From Pseudomonadota bacterium (GTDB taxonomy: Bacteria > Pseudomonadota > Gammaproteobacteria > Burkholderiales > Gallionellaceae), in NCBI GenBank assembly GCA_026399735.1, contig JAPLQK010000069.1, forward strand, positions 1 to 64,000: DNA of 64,000 nucleotides, written 5' to 3'. Positions 36,515 to 47,048 of this stretch are shown here, one piece after another. The translations under genes and the position numbers were made by a program. The first letter of the stretch is position 1. Every line of letters starts with the position of its first letter. Under the pieces are notes generated by a model. The model was not told where the DNA came from and ran no database searches. It was given only the letters and a program-made list of their open reading frames with translations.

Positions 36515-37549
36515 TTACTTGCTTACACGTACTTTTGACTCTTCACGTACAACCGAACGGATTTCTACGCGACGGTTTTGTGCGCGTCCGGCACGAGTCT
36601 TGTTATCGCCAACGGGCATGGTATCAGCCTCACCCTTAGTGGTGATACGGTCAGCTGCAACACCCTTCTTGACCAGGAATGCCTTGACCGATGCAGCACG
36701 CTTTTCGGACAACTTTTGATTCAGTTTCTTGGAGCCAGTGCTGTCGGTATGACCCGTGACAGCCAGGTTTGACTCTTTGTACTTGGCAGCAAAATCAACC
36801 ACCTCATTCAACTTCTTGTCAGCAGCAGGCTTCAGCTTTGCAGAGTTGGTGTCAAAATTCGCGCCTTCAATCGTCACCGGCTTGTCAGTGAAAATTGTCT
36901 TGAAGGATTCCTGAGGCGCCGCAACCGGAGCAGGTGCTGAAACCGCCTTAGCCACGACCGGTGCTGCAACAGCAGCAGCTGGTGCAACATAAGGAGAATC
37001 GAAGTAATAATTTACGCCGATAGTGAGGTTGTTGTTAGTCAGCTTGCTGCCTGCATTTTTAGCACTGGCAGAAGTATATTCACCCGCCACGCTCCAATGA
37101 GGCGCAAACTTGTATTCCACGCCCAGGCCAAGATGTGCGCCACTTGCGCCAAACGTGCTGGCGGCGCCATTCGCGTTGATGCGGCCATAGCCTAATTTTG
37201 CGTAAGGCAGCCAGTTGCCTGAAGGCAGACCCAATTTTGCGTCCAGACCGTAGTCCTTGCTGCCATAACTAACCGCTCCCGGGTTATGAGTAGCAGAACG
37301 ATTTGAATCAACAAAGCCATCCACACCCAGCAGAAAACTGCTTACATCCCAGTTGTAGCCTGCTTCAACGCCATACGTGTTTGCGCTTTTGGTGTCCAAA
37401 GTTGTCAGAGAAGAACGGTCAGAGCCCGCTTTTGCGCCGACCCAACCACCGGAAAACTCACCGGCCTGTGCAACTGAAATACTTAACAGCGCAGCTGCCA
37501 GTGCAATACTCATGGTATTTTTTTTCATCATCTTTTCCTTTTGGTTCAT
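36515..37549 (-). CDS. OmpA-family outer membrane protein (copy 1)
   Basis: Signal peptide, N-terminal barrel, C-terminal OmpA domain (VTGHTDSTGSKKLNQKLSEKRAASVKAFLVKKGV...RAQNRRVEI). Confidence 0.92.
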   Translation of the reverse strand: MNQKEKMMKKNTMSIALAAALLSISVAQAGEFSGGWVGAKAGSDRSSLTTLDTKSANTYGVEAGYNWDVSSFLLGVDGFVDSNRSATHNPGAVSYGSKDYGLDAKLGLPSGNWLPYAKLGYGRINANGAASTFGASGAHLGLGVEYKFAPHWSVAGEYTSASAKNAGSKLTNNNLTIGVNYYFDSPYVAPAAAVAAPVVAKAVSAPAPVAAPQESFKTIFTDKPVTIEGANFDTNSAKLKPAADKKLNEVVDFAAKYKESNLAVTGHTDSTGSKKLNQKLSEKRAASVKAFLVKKGVAADRITTKGEADTMPVGDNKTRAGRAQNRRVEIRSVVREESKVRVSK

Positions 37550-37658
37550 TTAAAATTCTTGACCCGACTCAGGCGCCGGTATTTTTTCGGCATTCTATCC
37601 CAATACAGCTAACTGACAAGTCACGTTGCAAAAATACAACAAACTTTTTCAGTACGGA

Positions 37659-38798
37659 TTATTCTGTAACGCGGACTTTCTTTTCTTCCCTGATACCTGA
37701 GCGAATTTCTACACGACGGTTTTGTGCACGGCCTTCTTCTGTATTGTTATCCGCCACCGGCTGTTCAAAGCCAAAACCCTGGGTACTGATGCGCTCGGCC
37801 GCAACGCCCTTCTTGACCAACGCACCCTTGAAGGCTGCCGCACGACGCATCGACAGTTTCTGGTTGTAAGCCTTTTTGGATTTACCGGCCCGAAAGTCAG
37901 TGTGTCCGGCTATTTGCAGCTGTGCGTCCGGGTACAGTTTGGCAAATTCAGCCACCTCATCAAGTCTGGTATCGGCAGCAGGCAACAATTTCGCTGACTT
38001 CGTATCAAAATTGACCCCGGTAAAAGTCACAGGCTTATCTTCCAGCAACGTCTTCCAGACTTCCTTCGGCTGTTCCTTGACGACTACTTTCGACTCTTCC
38101 TTAACCACAGGCACTTCAATCGGCACTTTGGGCAATTCCCGTTTGGCGACCGGTGCAATTTGCGGCGCATAAGGAATATTGTTGGTATCGAAGTAGTAAT
38201 TAAGCCCCAGCATGAAGTTATCATTGTTCAGCCGGGTCACTCCGCTCGTGGCATTCGCACGGGCATATTCACCCGAAACGCTCAATTCCGGCGTAAATTT
38301 ATATTCCGCACCCAGCCCCAGGTGCGCGCCGCCCCCGCTGATCTGACGGGCGTCGCCATTCCCAGATGTGCGCACATAACCCAACTTGGCATAAGGCAAC
38401 CAGTCACCCATAGGTACGCCGATTTTTCCGTCAAAACCTAAAGCGCGGCTACCATAATTAACCGGCCCGGGGTTATGGGCAGCCTTGCCGTTCAAGTCCG
38501 CGAAACCATCCACACCCAGCAGAAAAGACTCAACATTCCAGTTGTAGCCGCCCGCAAGGCCAAAGGCAGTCGCGCCTTGTTTGTCCCAACCTGACAGGTC
38601 AGACTGATTGTAGCCCAGCCTGGCACCGAGCCAGACGCCGTCAAATTCACCAGCTTGCGCTGCATTTATCCCCGACAGCGCAACGGCCAGCGCCAAGATA
38701 CCTTTGTTCATTGCTATCTCCCTTAAGGTCGAAAAATCAAATTTAATCAAAATATTCAATGACTTAAATAGCCTCCGTCCGCTGCCGTCTTGCCTCAA
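37659..38798 (-). CDS. OmpA-family outer membrane protein (copy 2; start probably an internal Met, MNKGILALAVALSGINAAQA)
   Basis: Same architecture as copy 1: IAGHTDFRAGKSKKAYNQKLSMRRAAAFKGALVKKGV...RAQNRRVEIRSGIRE. Confidence 0.9.
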   Translation of the reverse strand: MRQDGSGRRLFKSLNILIKFDFSTLREIAMNKGILALAVALSGINAAQAGEFDGVWLGARLGYNQSDLSGWDKQGATAFGLAGGYNWNVESFLLGVDGFADLNGKAAHNPGPVNYGSRALGFDGKIGVPMGDWLPYAKLGYVRTSGNGDARQISGGGAHLGLGAEYKFTPELSVSGEYARANATSGVTRLNNDNFMLGLNYYFDTNNIPYAPQIAPVAKRELPKVPIEVPVVKEESKVVVKEQPKEVWKTLLEDKPVTFTGVNFDTKSAKLLPAADTRLDEVAEFAKLYPDAQLQIAGHTDFRAGKSKKAYNQKLSMRRAAAFKGALVKKGVAAERISTQGFGFEQPVADNNTEEGRAQNRRVEIRSGIREEKKVRVTE

Positions 38799-39507
38799 AC
38801 AAACAGATACCGGTACTCACCGACACATTCAGGCTTTCCACGCTGCCCAGCATTGGGATGCGCACCAACTCGTCACAGGTTTCCATCGTCAGGCGCCGCA
38901 AGCCCTCGCCTTCCGCGCCCAAAACGATCGCCAGTGCGCCGGTATGTTTGAAACTGTGCAAATCCTGCTTTGCCTCGCCTGCCGCGCCGACCACCCAGAT
39001 ACCCTGCTCCTTCAATTCACGCAAGGTGCGGGCCAGATTGGTGACGGTAATATAGGGTACCGTTTCCGCAGCACCACAGGCCACCTTTTCCACCGTCGCG
39101 GTAATGCCCACTGCGCGGTCTTTGGGTGCGATCACCGCATGTACGCCGAACGCATCGGCGCTACGCAGACAAGCACCCAGATTATGCGGATCCTGTATAC
39201 CATCGAGCACCAGAAGCAATGGAGGCTCGGTCAGCGTATCGAGCACATCGGACAGATGTTGCACACGCCTTGCCGCATCCACACGTGCCGCCACGCCCTG
39301 ATGGCGGGCACCGCCAGCCATCCCATCCAGACGTGCGCCATCCACCGGAATGACCCGTACACCACTGGTCTCGCACAGTGCAATCAGGTCACGCATCCGC
39401 TGATCCTGACGCTGTGATTGCAGATAGACTTCCATCACGCCATCCGGATTCTGGCGAATACGCGAAGTAACCGCATGAAAACCGTAAATAAGTCTCAGAT
39501 CAGCCAT
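38764..39507 (-). CDS. rlmB: 23S rRNA (guanosine-2'-O-)-methyltransferase RlmB
   Basis: MADLRLIYGFHAVTSRIRQNP; SpoU motifs VLDGIQDPHNLGACLRSADAFGVHAVI and LVRIPMLGSVESLNVSVSTGI; start trimmed to 39507. Confidence 0.94.
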   Translation of the reverse strand: MADLRLIYGFHAVTSRIRQNPDGVMEVYLQSQRQDQRMRDLIALCETSGVRVIPVDGARLDGMAGGARHQGVAARVDAARRVQHLSDVLDTLTEPPLLLVLDGIQDPHNLGACLRSADAFGVHAVIAPKDRAVGITATVEKVACGAAETVPYITVTNLARTLRELKEQGIWVVGAAGEAKQDLHSFKHTGALAIVLGAEGEGLRRLTMETCDELVRIPMLGSVESLNVSVSTGICLFEARRQRTEAI

Positions 39508-41737
39508 GTTTTTTCTTCCCTTTTGCTTTCTTTGGCTTAGCAGCGCCTGCTGACTCACCCACAGCCACTTCCGAGTGCAGCACGAAGTCGATCTTGGTGC
39601 TCTCCATGTCCACCTTGACCACACGCACTTCTACCCGGTCGCCCAGACGATAGCTCTGCCCGGTACGCTCACCCAGCAAATGATGTTTGGCCGCATCGAA
39701 ATGGAAGTAATCCTTGCCCAGTTCGGAGATATGCACCAGTCCTTCGACATACAGATCATCAAGCGAAACAAACATACCAAAACTCGTGACAGAAGACACC
39801 GTACCGGTAAACACGCTGCCCAGATGATCGCGCATATAGAAACACTTCAGCCAGGCTTCCACGTCGCGCGTCGCATCGTCGGCACGGCGCTCAGTCATAG
39901 AGCAGTGGATACCCAGTTCAGCCCATTTCTGCGCAGGCTTGTACTGTTTTCCCTGCAACACAGCCTTGATGGCGCGATGTACCAGCAGATCAGGATAGCG
40001 TCTGATAGGGGAGGTGAAATGCGTATAAGCTTCATAGCCCAGACCGAAGTGGCCGATATTTTCCGGTTCGTACTTGGCCTGACGCAAGGAGCGCAGCATC
40101 ACGGTTTGCAGCAAGGCGGCATCAGGACGCCCCTTGATACGTTTGAGCAACTTGGAATAATCCGCCGCCTGCGGCTCGTCATCTCCCGTTAAACCCAAAC
40201 CAAACTCTTTCATGAATTCGCGCAAGGCTTCCAGTTTCTCCGGTGTCGGCCCCTGATGGATACGATACAACACAGGATGCTGATGCTCGTGCAGGAATCC
40301 TGCCGCACACACGTTCGCTGCCAGCATACATTCTTCAATCAGTTTATGTGCGTCGTTGCGCACTACCGGCACGATGCGATCGATCTTGCCCTGTTCGGTA
40401 AAAATCATCTGCGTCTCGACCGTTTCAAAGTCGATTGCACCGCGCTTTTCGCGCGCTTTTAACAACTTCTGGAACAATTCATGCAGATGTTGCAGATGCG
40501 GCACAATCGACACATTTTGTCTGGCCAACTCGCCATCCGGCTGCGCCAGCATTTCGGCAACCTGGTTATAAGTCAGGCGCGCGTTGGAATACATCACCGA
40601 CGGATAAAAACGGTATTCACCGATCTCACCCTTGCCACTGATATGCATGTCGCACACCATACACAAGCGATCTACCTGCGGGTTCAAGGAACACAAGCCG
40701 TTGGACAACTCTTCGGGCAACATCGGAATCACGCGACGCGGGAAATACACCGAATTGCCGCGCAGAATGGCCTCGCGATCTAACGCATCGTTGGTCTGCA
40801 CATAATGACTGACGTCAGCAATCGCGACCACCAGACGGTAACCGCCTTTTTCAGGTACGCAATACACGGCATCATCAAAATCCCGTGCGGTTTCGCCATC
40901 AATGGTCACCAGCGGCAGATTGCGAATATCTTCACGCCCGGCCCAGTCTTCAGGGGATACCACAGGTGAGATCGCTTTAGCCTGTTTTTCCGCATCCTTG
41001 GGAAAATCATGCGGCAAATCATGCTTACGCAACGCGATCTCAATTTCCATACCCGGATCGGCATAGTTACCCAACACCTGCACGATGCGACCGATCGGTT
41101 GCGCATGCTTGTCCGGATGTTTGATAATTTCAAGGATAACCACCTGACCTGCTTTAGCGCCACCCGACCCGCCTGCTGCGACCAGAATATCCTGAGTGAT
41201 GCGGCGATTCTCGGCGACTACGAACTGAATGCCGTGTTCCTCGTACAGACGACCGACCACTTTATTGTTGGCCCGCTCCAGCACTTCGACAATTTTAGCC
41301 TCAGGACGACCGCGACGGTCGGTACCTGCCTGCCTCACCATCACCACGTCGCCGTTCAATACCTGATGCATTTCCTTCTCGGAGAGAAACATGTCGGCGC
41401 TGCCGTCTTCAGGTATCAGGAAACCGAAACCATCCGGATGGCCTTGCACCTTACCCTTCACCAGATCGAGTTTATCCATCACGCAGATCGCACGTTTGCG
41501 GTTACGCATGATCTGACCGTCGCGTTCCATTGCACGCAGTCGGCGCGAAAACAGATCCTCCTCATCGCGCTCGATGAGCAGCATATCCAGCAGATCGTCA
41601 TCCGCCATGGGTGCACCATGTTCGGTCAAAATCTGCAGAATAAATTCGCGGCTTGGCAACGGATGTTCGTATTGTTCGCGCTCTCTTTCCAGAAACGGAT
41701 CCTGCAAACGTAAATTATTTTTCTTTTTCATTGACAA
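39500..41737 (-). CDS. rnr: Ribonuclease R
   Basis: RNB domain (TIDGETARDFDDAVYC), S1 domain, basic C-terminus. Confidence 0.95.
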   Translation of the reverse strand: MSMKKKNNLRLQDPFLEREREQYEHPLPSREFILQILTEHGAPMADDDLLDMLLIERDEEDLFSRRLRAMERDGQIMRNRKRAICVMDKLDLVKGKVQGHPDGFGFLIPEDGSADMFLSEKEMHQVLNGDVVMVRQAGTDRRGRPEAKIVEVLERANNKVVGRLYEEHGIQFVVAENRRITQDILVAAGGSGGAKAGQVVILEIIKHPDKHAQPIGRIVQVLGNYADPGMEIEIALRKHDLPHDFPKDAEKQAKAISPVVSPEDWAGREDIRNLPLVTIDGETARDFDDAVYCVPEKGGYRLVVAIADVSHYVQTNDALDREAILRGNSVYFPRRVIPMLPEELSNGLCSLNPQVDRLCMVCDMHISGKGEIGEYRFYPSVMYSNARLTYNQVAEMLAQPDGELARQNVSIVPHLQHLHELFQKLLKAREKRGAIDFETVETQMIFTEQGKIDRIVPVVRNDAHKLIEECMLAANVCAAGFLHEHQHPVLYRIHQGPTPEKLEALREFMKEFGLGLTGDDEPQAADYSKLLKRIKGRPDAALLQTVMLRSLRQAKYEPENIGHFGLGYEAYTHFTSPIRRYPDLLVHRAIKAVLQGKQYKPAQKWAELGIHCSMTERRADDATRDVEAWLKCFYMRDHLGSVFTGTVSSVTSFGMFVSLDDLYVEGLVHISELGKDYFHFDAAKHHLLGERTGQSYRLGDRVEVRVVKVDMESTKIDFVLHSEVAVGESAGAAKPKKAKGKKKHG

Positions 41738-41785
41738 ATTTTCCTTTAACTATAAAATGCGCGCCTTCAGCAAGAAACATTGCTT

Positions 41786-41870
41786 GCCCAGATGGCGGAA
41801 TTGGTAGACGCGCACGGTTCAGGTCCGTGTGCCGTAAGGTGTGGAGGTTCGAGTCCTCTTCTGGGCACCA
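41786..41870 (+). tRNA. tRNA-Leu(CAG), CCA encoded
   Basis: GCCCAGATGGCGGAATTGGTAGACGCGCACGGTTCAGGTCCGTGTGCCGTAAGGTGTGGAGGTTCGAGTCCTCTTCTGGGCACCA; 7-bp acceptor stem, anticodon loop TTCAGGT, long variable arm. Confidence 0.97.
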
Positions 41871-42225
41871 GAAACAAGTTAAAGCCAGCGCAAGCTGGCT
41901 TTTTCTTTTGAGCCCAGAAAGTAAAGCACCTGCGTGCTTTACGACAGGACTCGAAGGGCATCCGGTACTACGGATGCCGGGGTCGCGCCTGCGTGACCGA
42001 GACTCTTCTGGGCACCAGAAACAACTAAATAGCTCACGCAAGTGAGCTATTTTTTCGTGCCCAGAAAGCGAAACAACTGCTTGTTTCGCGACAGGACTCG
42101 AAGGGCATCTGGCACCGCCGGCGTCGCAGTAGCGCAAGCTACTCGCTTCTGGGCACCAGAAACTAGAAATAGTCAGCGCAAGCTGGCTATTTTTTTTCGT
42201 GCAGAATAAACGAAACAACGACACA
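41858..42225 (+). repeat. Array of three tandem tRNA-3'-end-initiated units (starts 41858, 42005, 42146; spacing 147 and 141 bp), third unit truncated
   Basis: CTTCTGGGCACCAGAAAC present three times; GCAA-loop hairpins at 41881-41902, 42028-42051, 42168-42191; CTGC-loop hairpins at 41921-41942 and 42068-42089; CGACAGGACTCGAAGGGCATC at 41942-41962 and 42089-42109. Confidence 0.93.
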
Positions 42226-42251
42226 ATACGCACAACGGTTACCGATAAAAC

Positions 42252-42281
42252 AAAAACGTGGCGCACTGGCGCCACGTTTTT
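42252..42281. terminator. Perfect 13-bp inverted repeat AAAAACGTGGCGC-ACTG-GCGCCACGTTTTT, terminator downstream of purA (minus) and of the tRNA/repeat region (plus)
   Basis: Perfect stem with flanking A/T tracts, bidirectional. Confidence 0.88.
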
Positions 42282-42411
42282 TTCATTGCCAGCTTGACGC
42301 TGCCGAATACCGGCAAGCATCAAGCCAGGCGTTTGTCCGCGTAGCATACAAACCAGACTACTGGCCGGGCCGTACGCTAGCGGGAAAGCAGGCTTCACCA
42401 TTAAAGCAGCT

Positions 42412-43758
<1,347 letters not shown>

Positions 43759-44937
43759 TCAACAATTAACCGTTGTTAACTGTATACCGACAACTTGCCA
43801 GACGCCGTCCTGCAAAACCAGATCACGATTGCATTGCAACTCGCCGGGGCAATCTATACAACCTGGCAAGCTCACCACCACCATTTCACCCGCTACGCGC
43901 AATCCTGCAATCACAGCATTCAAGGCAACATCATCCAGACAGGGCGCGCGTATACCAAGGGGTTCAGCATTTGCCGGCAACAGGCGATACAACTGGCGCA
44001 AATCCATACTGAATCCGGTTGCAGGACGCGCACGACCAAAGCTCTTACCCAGATCATCATAACGACCGCCCAGCGCAATCGCATCGTGACTACCCGCATG
44101 ATAAGCCGCGAACACCATACCGCTGTGATAGTGATAACCACGCAAATCGGCAAGATCGATTCCAATGCCGGAAACGGATGCCTGCAATTTGCCCGACACC
44201 GCCTGCAAGTCAGCCAAAGCCGCTGAAATTTCAGGGTAAGCAGGTAACAGGATACGCGCACGCAACAGCACATCATCGCAACGGCCATACAGCGTGGGCA
44301 ATACCAGCAGCGCACTGCGCAGTGCATCATCCAGACCGGCCGTCAGCCCTTGCAAGGTTGTACTGTCCTTGTTTTGCATCGCTGCAAACAGTTCATTTTC
44401 AAGGGATTTATCGAATTGCGCATGGCGAACCAATGCGCGAAACACACCCACATGACCGAGATCAAGATGCACATCTTGCACGCCGATCAATACCAGCGCC
44501 TGCAGCATCAGCTGCTGAATTTCCAGATCACTCTCGATACCCGCGTGACCATACAGCTCGGCACCGATCTGCAGCAACTCGCGGGTGCGGTTCAAACCGG
44601 CAGGTATCGTATGCAGCACGCTGCCGGCATAGCACAGACGAGCCACACCCTGACGGTTGAGCAGATGCGCATCGATGCGCGCCACTTGTGGCGTGATGTC
44701 GGCACGCAGTGCCAGTGTGCGTCCGCTCAACTGATCAACCAGTTTGAAAGTGCGCAGATCCATGCCGGCACTATCGGCAATCAACAAGGATTCCGCATAT
44801 TCCAGCAACGGCGGCGCGACCAGCTGATAGCCAGATTTACGCAATAAATCAAGCACTTGCGTGCGCATCATCTCAACACGCCACGCCTCTTCGGGCAGCA
44901 TGTCCTGTATATATTCAGGGAGTAACCAGTTTTGCAT
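43759..44937 (-). CDS. hisZ: ATP phosphoribosyltransferase regulatory subunit
   Basis: HisRS-like paralog: WLLPEYIQDMLPEEAWRVEMMR...; between hflC and purA. Confidence 0.92.
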   Translation of the reverse strand: MQNWLLPEYIQDMLPEEAWRVEMMRTQVLDLLRKSGYQLVAPPLLEYAESLLIADSAGMDLRTFKLVDQLSGRTLALRADITPQVARIDAHLLNRQGVARLCYAGSVLHTIPAGLNRTRELLQIGAELYGHAGIESDLEIQQLMLQALVLIGVQDVHLDLGHVGVFRALVRHAQFDKSLENELFAAMQNKDSTTLQGLTAGLDDALRSALLVLPTLYGRCDDVLLRARILLPAYPEISAALADLQAVSGKLQASVSGIGIDLADLRGYHYHSGMVFAAYHAGSHDAIALGGRYDDLGKSFGRARPATGFSMDLRQLYRLLPANAEPLGIRAPCLDDVALNAVIAGLRVAGEMVVVSLPGCIDCPGELQCNRDLVLQDGVWQVVGIQLTTVNC

Positions 44938-44967
44938 TAAGAAACCTTTAAAAATCTATTTCCAGAC

Positions 44968-45846
44968 CTACTTGCCCGCCTTACCCGAACTTTTCAGGTA
45001 CTTGAAGAACGCGGAACTCGGGTCCAGCACCATCACATCGCTCTTGTTCTTGAAACTTTGTTTGTACGCTTCAAGACTGCGGTAGAAGGAATAAAACTCG
45101 GCATTTCGGCCAAAAGCAGCAGCATAAATTGAAGATGCCTTCGCATCGCCTTCACCCTTGGTTTTCTGCGCATCACGATACGCCTCGGCCAGAATCACTT
45201 CACGCTGCTTGTCGGCATCGGCCTTGATCTTTTCACCATCGGCCGCCCCCGAAGCGCGTAATTCATTCGCAACGCGCTTACGCTCAGCATCCATACGGCG
45301 ATAGACCGAATCGCTGATCTCGGAAGGGAAATCAACACGCTTTAAGCGTACATCCAACACCTGCACACCGATCTTGCGCGCATCCGCATCGGCCTTTTCG
45401 CGCAACACCGTCATGATCTCCTCGCGTTCACCCGACACCACCTCGTGTATCGTGCGTTTGCCGAACTCTTCGCGCATGCTCGAATTGACCGTCTGCTTTA
45501 AACGCGTGTTGGCACGCACTTCATCCCCGCCGACGCTGATGTAGTACTGCTTGACATCGACGATGCGCCATTTAACGAAGGAGTCCACCATCACGTTTTT
45601 CTTTTCCGCCGTGATGAAACGCTCGGGCTCACCGGTGTCCAGCGTCAAAATACGCGAATCGAAATAGCGCACGTTCTGCACCAGCGGGATCTTGAAATAC
45701 AAACCCGGCGCCGTCTTGACGCTGACCATTTCACCCAACTGGAACACGATCACCGTCTGGCGCTGATCCACAATAAACAGACTCAGACTCAATACAATCA
45801 GCGCGAGTACCGCACCGATCAGGCTATTAGCTACATTGGTTTTCAT
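44968..45846 (-). CDS. hflC: Protease modulator HflC
   Basis: SPFH domain, SLSLFIVDQRQTVIVFQLGE; follows hflK. Confidence 0.95.
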   Translation of the reverse strand: MKTNVANSLIGAVLALIVLSLSLFIVDQRQTVIVFQLGEMVSVKTAPGLYFKIPLVQNVRYFDSRILTLDTGEPERFITAEKKNVMVDSFVKWRIVDVKQYYISVGGDEVRANTRLKQTVNSSMREEFGKRTIHEVVSGEREEIMTVLREKADADARKIGVQVLDVRLKRVDFPSEISDSVYRRMDAERKRVANELRASGAADGEKIKADADKQREVILAEAYRDAQKTKGEGDAKASSIYAAAFGRNAEFYSFYRSLEAYKQSFKNKSDVMVLDPSSAFFKYLKSSGKAGK

Positions 45847-47048
45847 GGACGAGCCTCCCGGTCGCGACTCAACAGAGAATCGCGTGCGCGCTGCGCGGCA
45901 TTGTTGTCATTTCCCTGAGAAGTCACAGGCGCTGCATCAGCCTTGGGCGCTGTCGGTGCATCCACTGCGGCACCCGAAGTCCGGCTGGATTCAATCAGCT
46001 TATCCAGTGGCAAGTACAACAGACTGTTGCCGTTTTTCTGATCGACCATCACCTTGCTGATATTGCCCATCACTTGCGACATCATATCCAGATACATCCG
46101 GTCGCGGGTCACAGCCGGCGCCTTTTCGTATTCGACCAGAATTTGCTTAAAGCGACTCGCATCTCCCTCGGCATTGGCAATCACGCTTTGCTTGTAGCCT
46201 TCCGACTCTTGAATCAGGCGGGCTGCCGTACCTTTTGCGCGCGGCACCACGTCGTTGGCATAAGCCTGGCCTTCATTCTTTTGCCGCTCCCGATCCTGCC
46301 CCGCTTTCACCGCATCATCAAAGGCAGCCTGAACCTGTTCGGGCGGCTGGGCATTTTGCATGGTCAGCTTACTGATCACGATACCCGATTTATAGCGATC
46401 CAGAATATCCTGAATCAGACGGGTCGCGGAAGCTGCAACCGCCTCACGCCCTTCATACAACACGAAATCCATCTTGTTTTTGCCAACCACTTCGCGAATC
46501 GCAGTTTCCGCCGCCTGACGCACGTTTTCGTCGGGATTGCGGTTATTGAACAAATATTCGCCCGGATCGCGCAGGAAATATTGCACCGCAAACTGAATAT
46601 CGATGATATTTTCATCGTCCGTCAGCATCAATGATTCTTTTGCAATTTTGTTCTTGACGTTATCGCGATAGCCGACTTCGACCGTACGAACCTGACTCAA
46701 GTTGACCAGTTCCACCGTTTCAACCGGGTACGGCAGATGCCAACGCGGCCCTGCCAGCGTGACATCCACTTGTTTGCCAAAGCGCAACACCACACCGCGC
46801 TGACTTGCATCAACAATGTAAAAGCCGCTCCCGACCCAGATCAGCACCGCGATTACGACGAGCAGACCTAATCCGCCGCTGCTGAGCTTCGGCATACCCC
46901 CGTTGCCCGGGCTGTTTTTGCCGGAGCCACCTTTATTGCCCAGCAAAATCGCCAGTTGCATCTTCAGCTTGCGCAACAATTCTTCCAGATCAGGCGGGCC
47001 GCCATTATTATTGTTTTTATTACCCCATTGCGGGTCATTCATTCCCAT
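45843..47048 (-). CDS. hflK: Protease modulator HflK
   Basis: GSGFYIVDASQRGVVLRFGK; N-terminal Gly/Asn-rich tail. Confidence 0.95.
   Translation of the reverse strand: MGMNDPQWGNKNNNNGGPPDLEELLRKLKMQLAILLGNKGGSGKNSPGNGGMPKLSSGGLGLLVVIAVLIWVGSGFYIVDASQRGVVLRFGKQVDVTLAGPRWHLPYPVETVELVNLSQVRTVEVGYRDNVKNKIAKESLMLTDDENIIDIQFAVQYFLRDPGEYLFNNRNPDENVRQAAETAIREVVGKNKMDFVLYEGREAVAASATRLIQDILDRYKSGIVISKLTMQNAQPPEQVQAAFDDAVKAGQDRERQKNEGQAYANDVVPRAKGTAARLIQESEGYKQSVIANAEGDASRFKQILVEYEKAPAVTRDRMYLDMMSQVMGNISKVMVDQKNGNSLLYLPLDKLIESSRTSGAAVDAPTAPKADAAPVTSQGNDNNAAQRARDSLLSRDREARP

Noticed and set aside
42252-42281. Considered as a fourth unit of the tRNA-Leu repeat array
   Set aside because: It lacks the tRNA 3'-end sequence and GCAA/CTGC loops; better explained as the purA terminator
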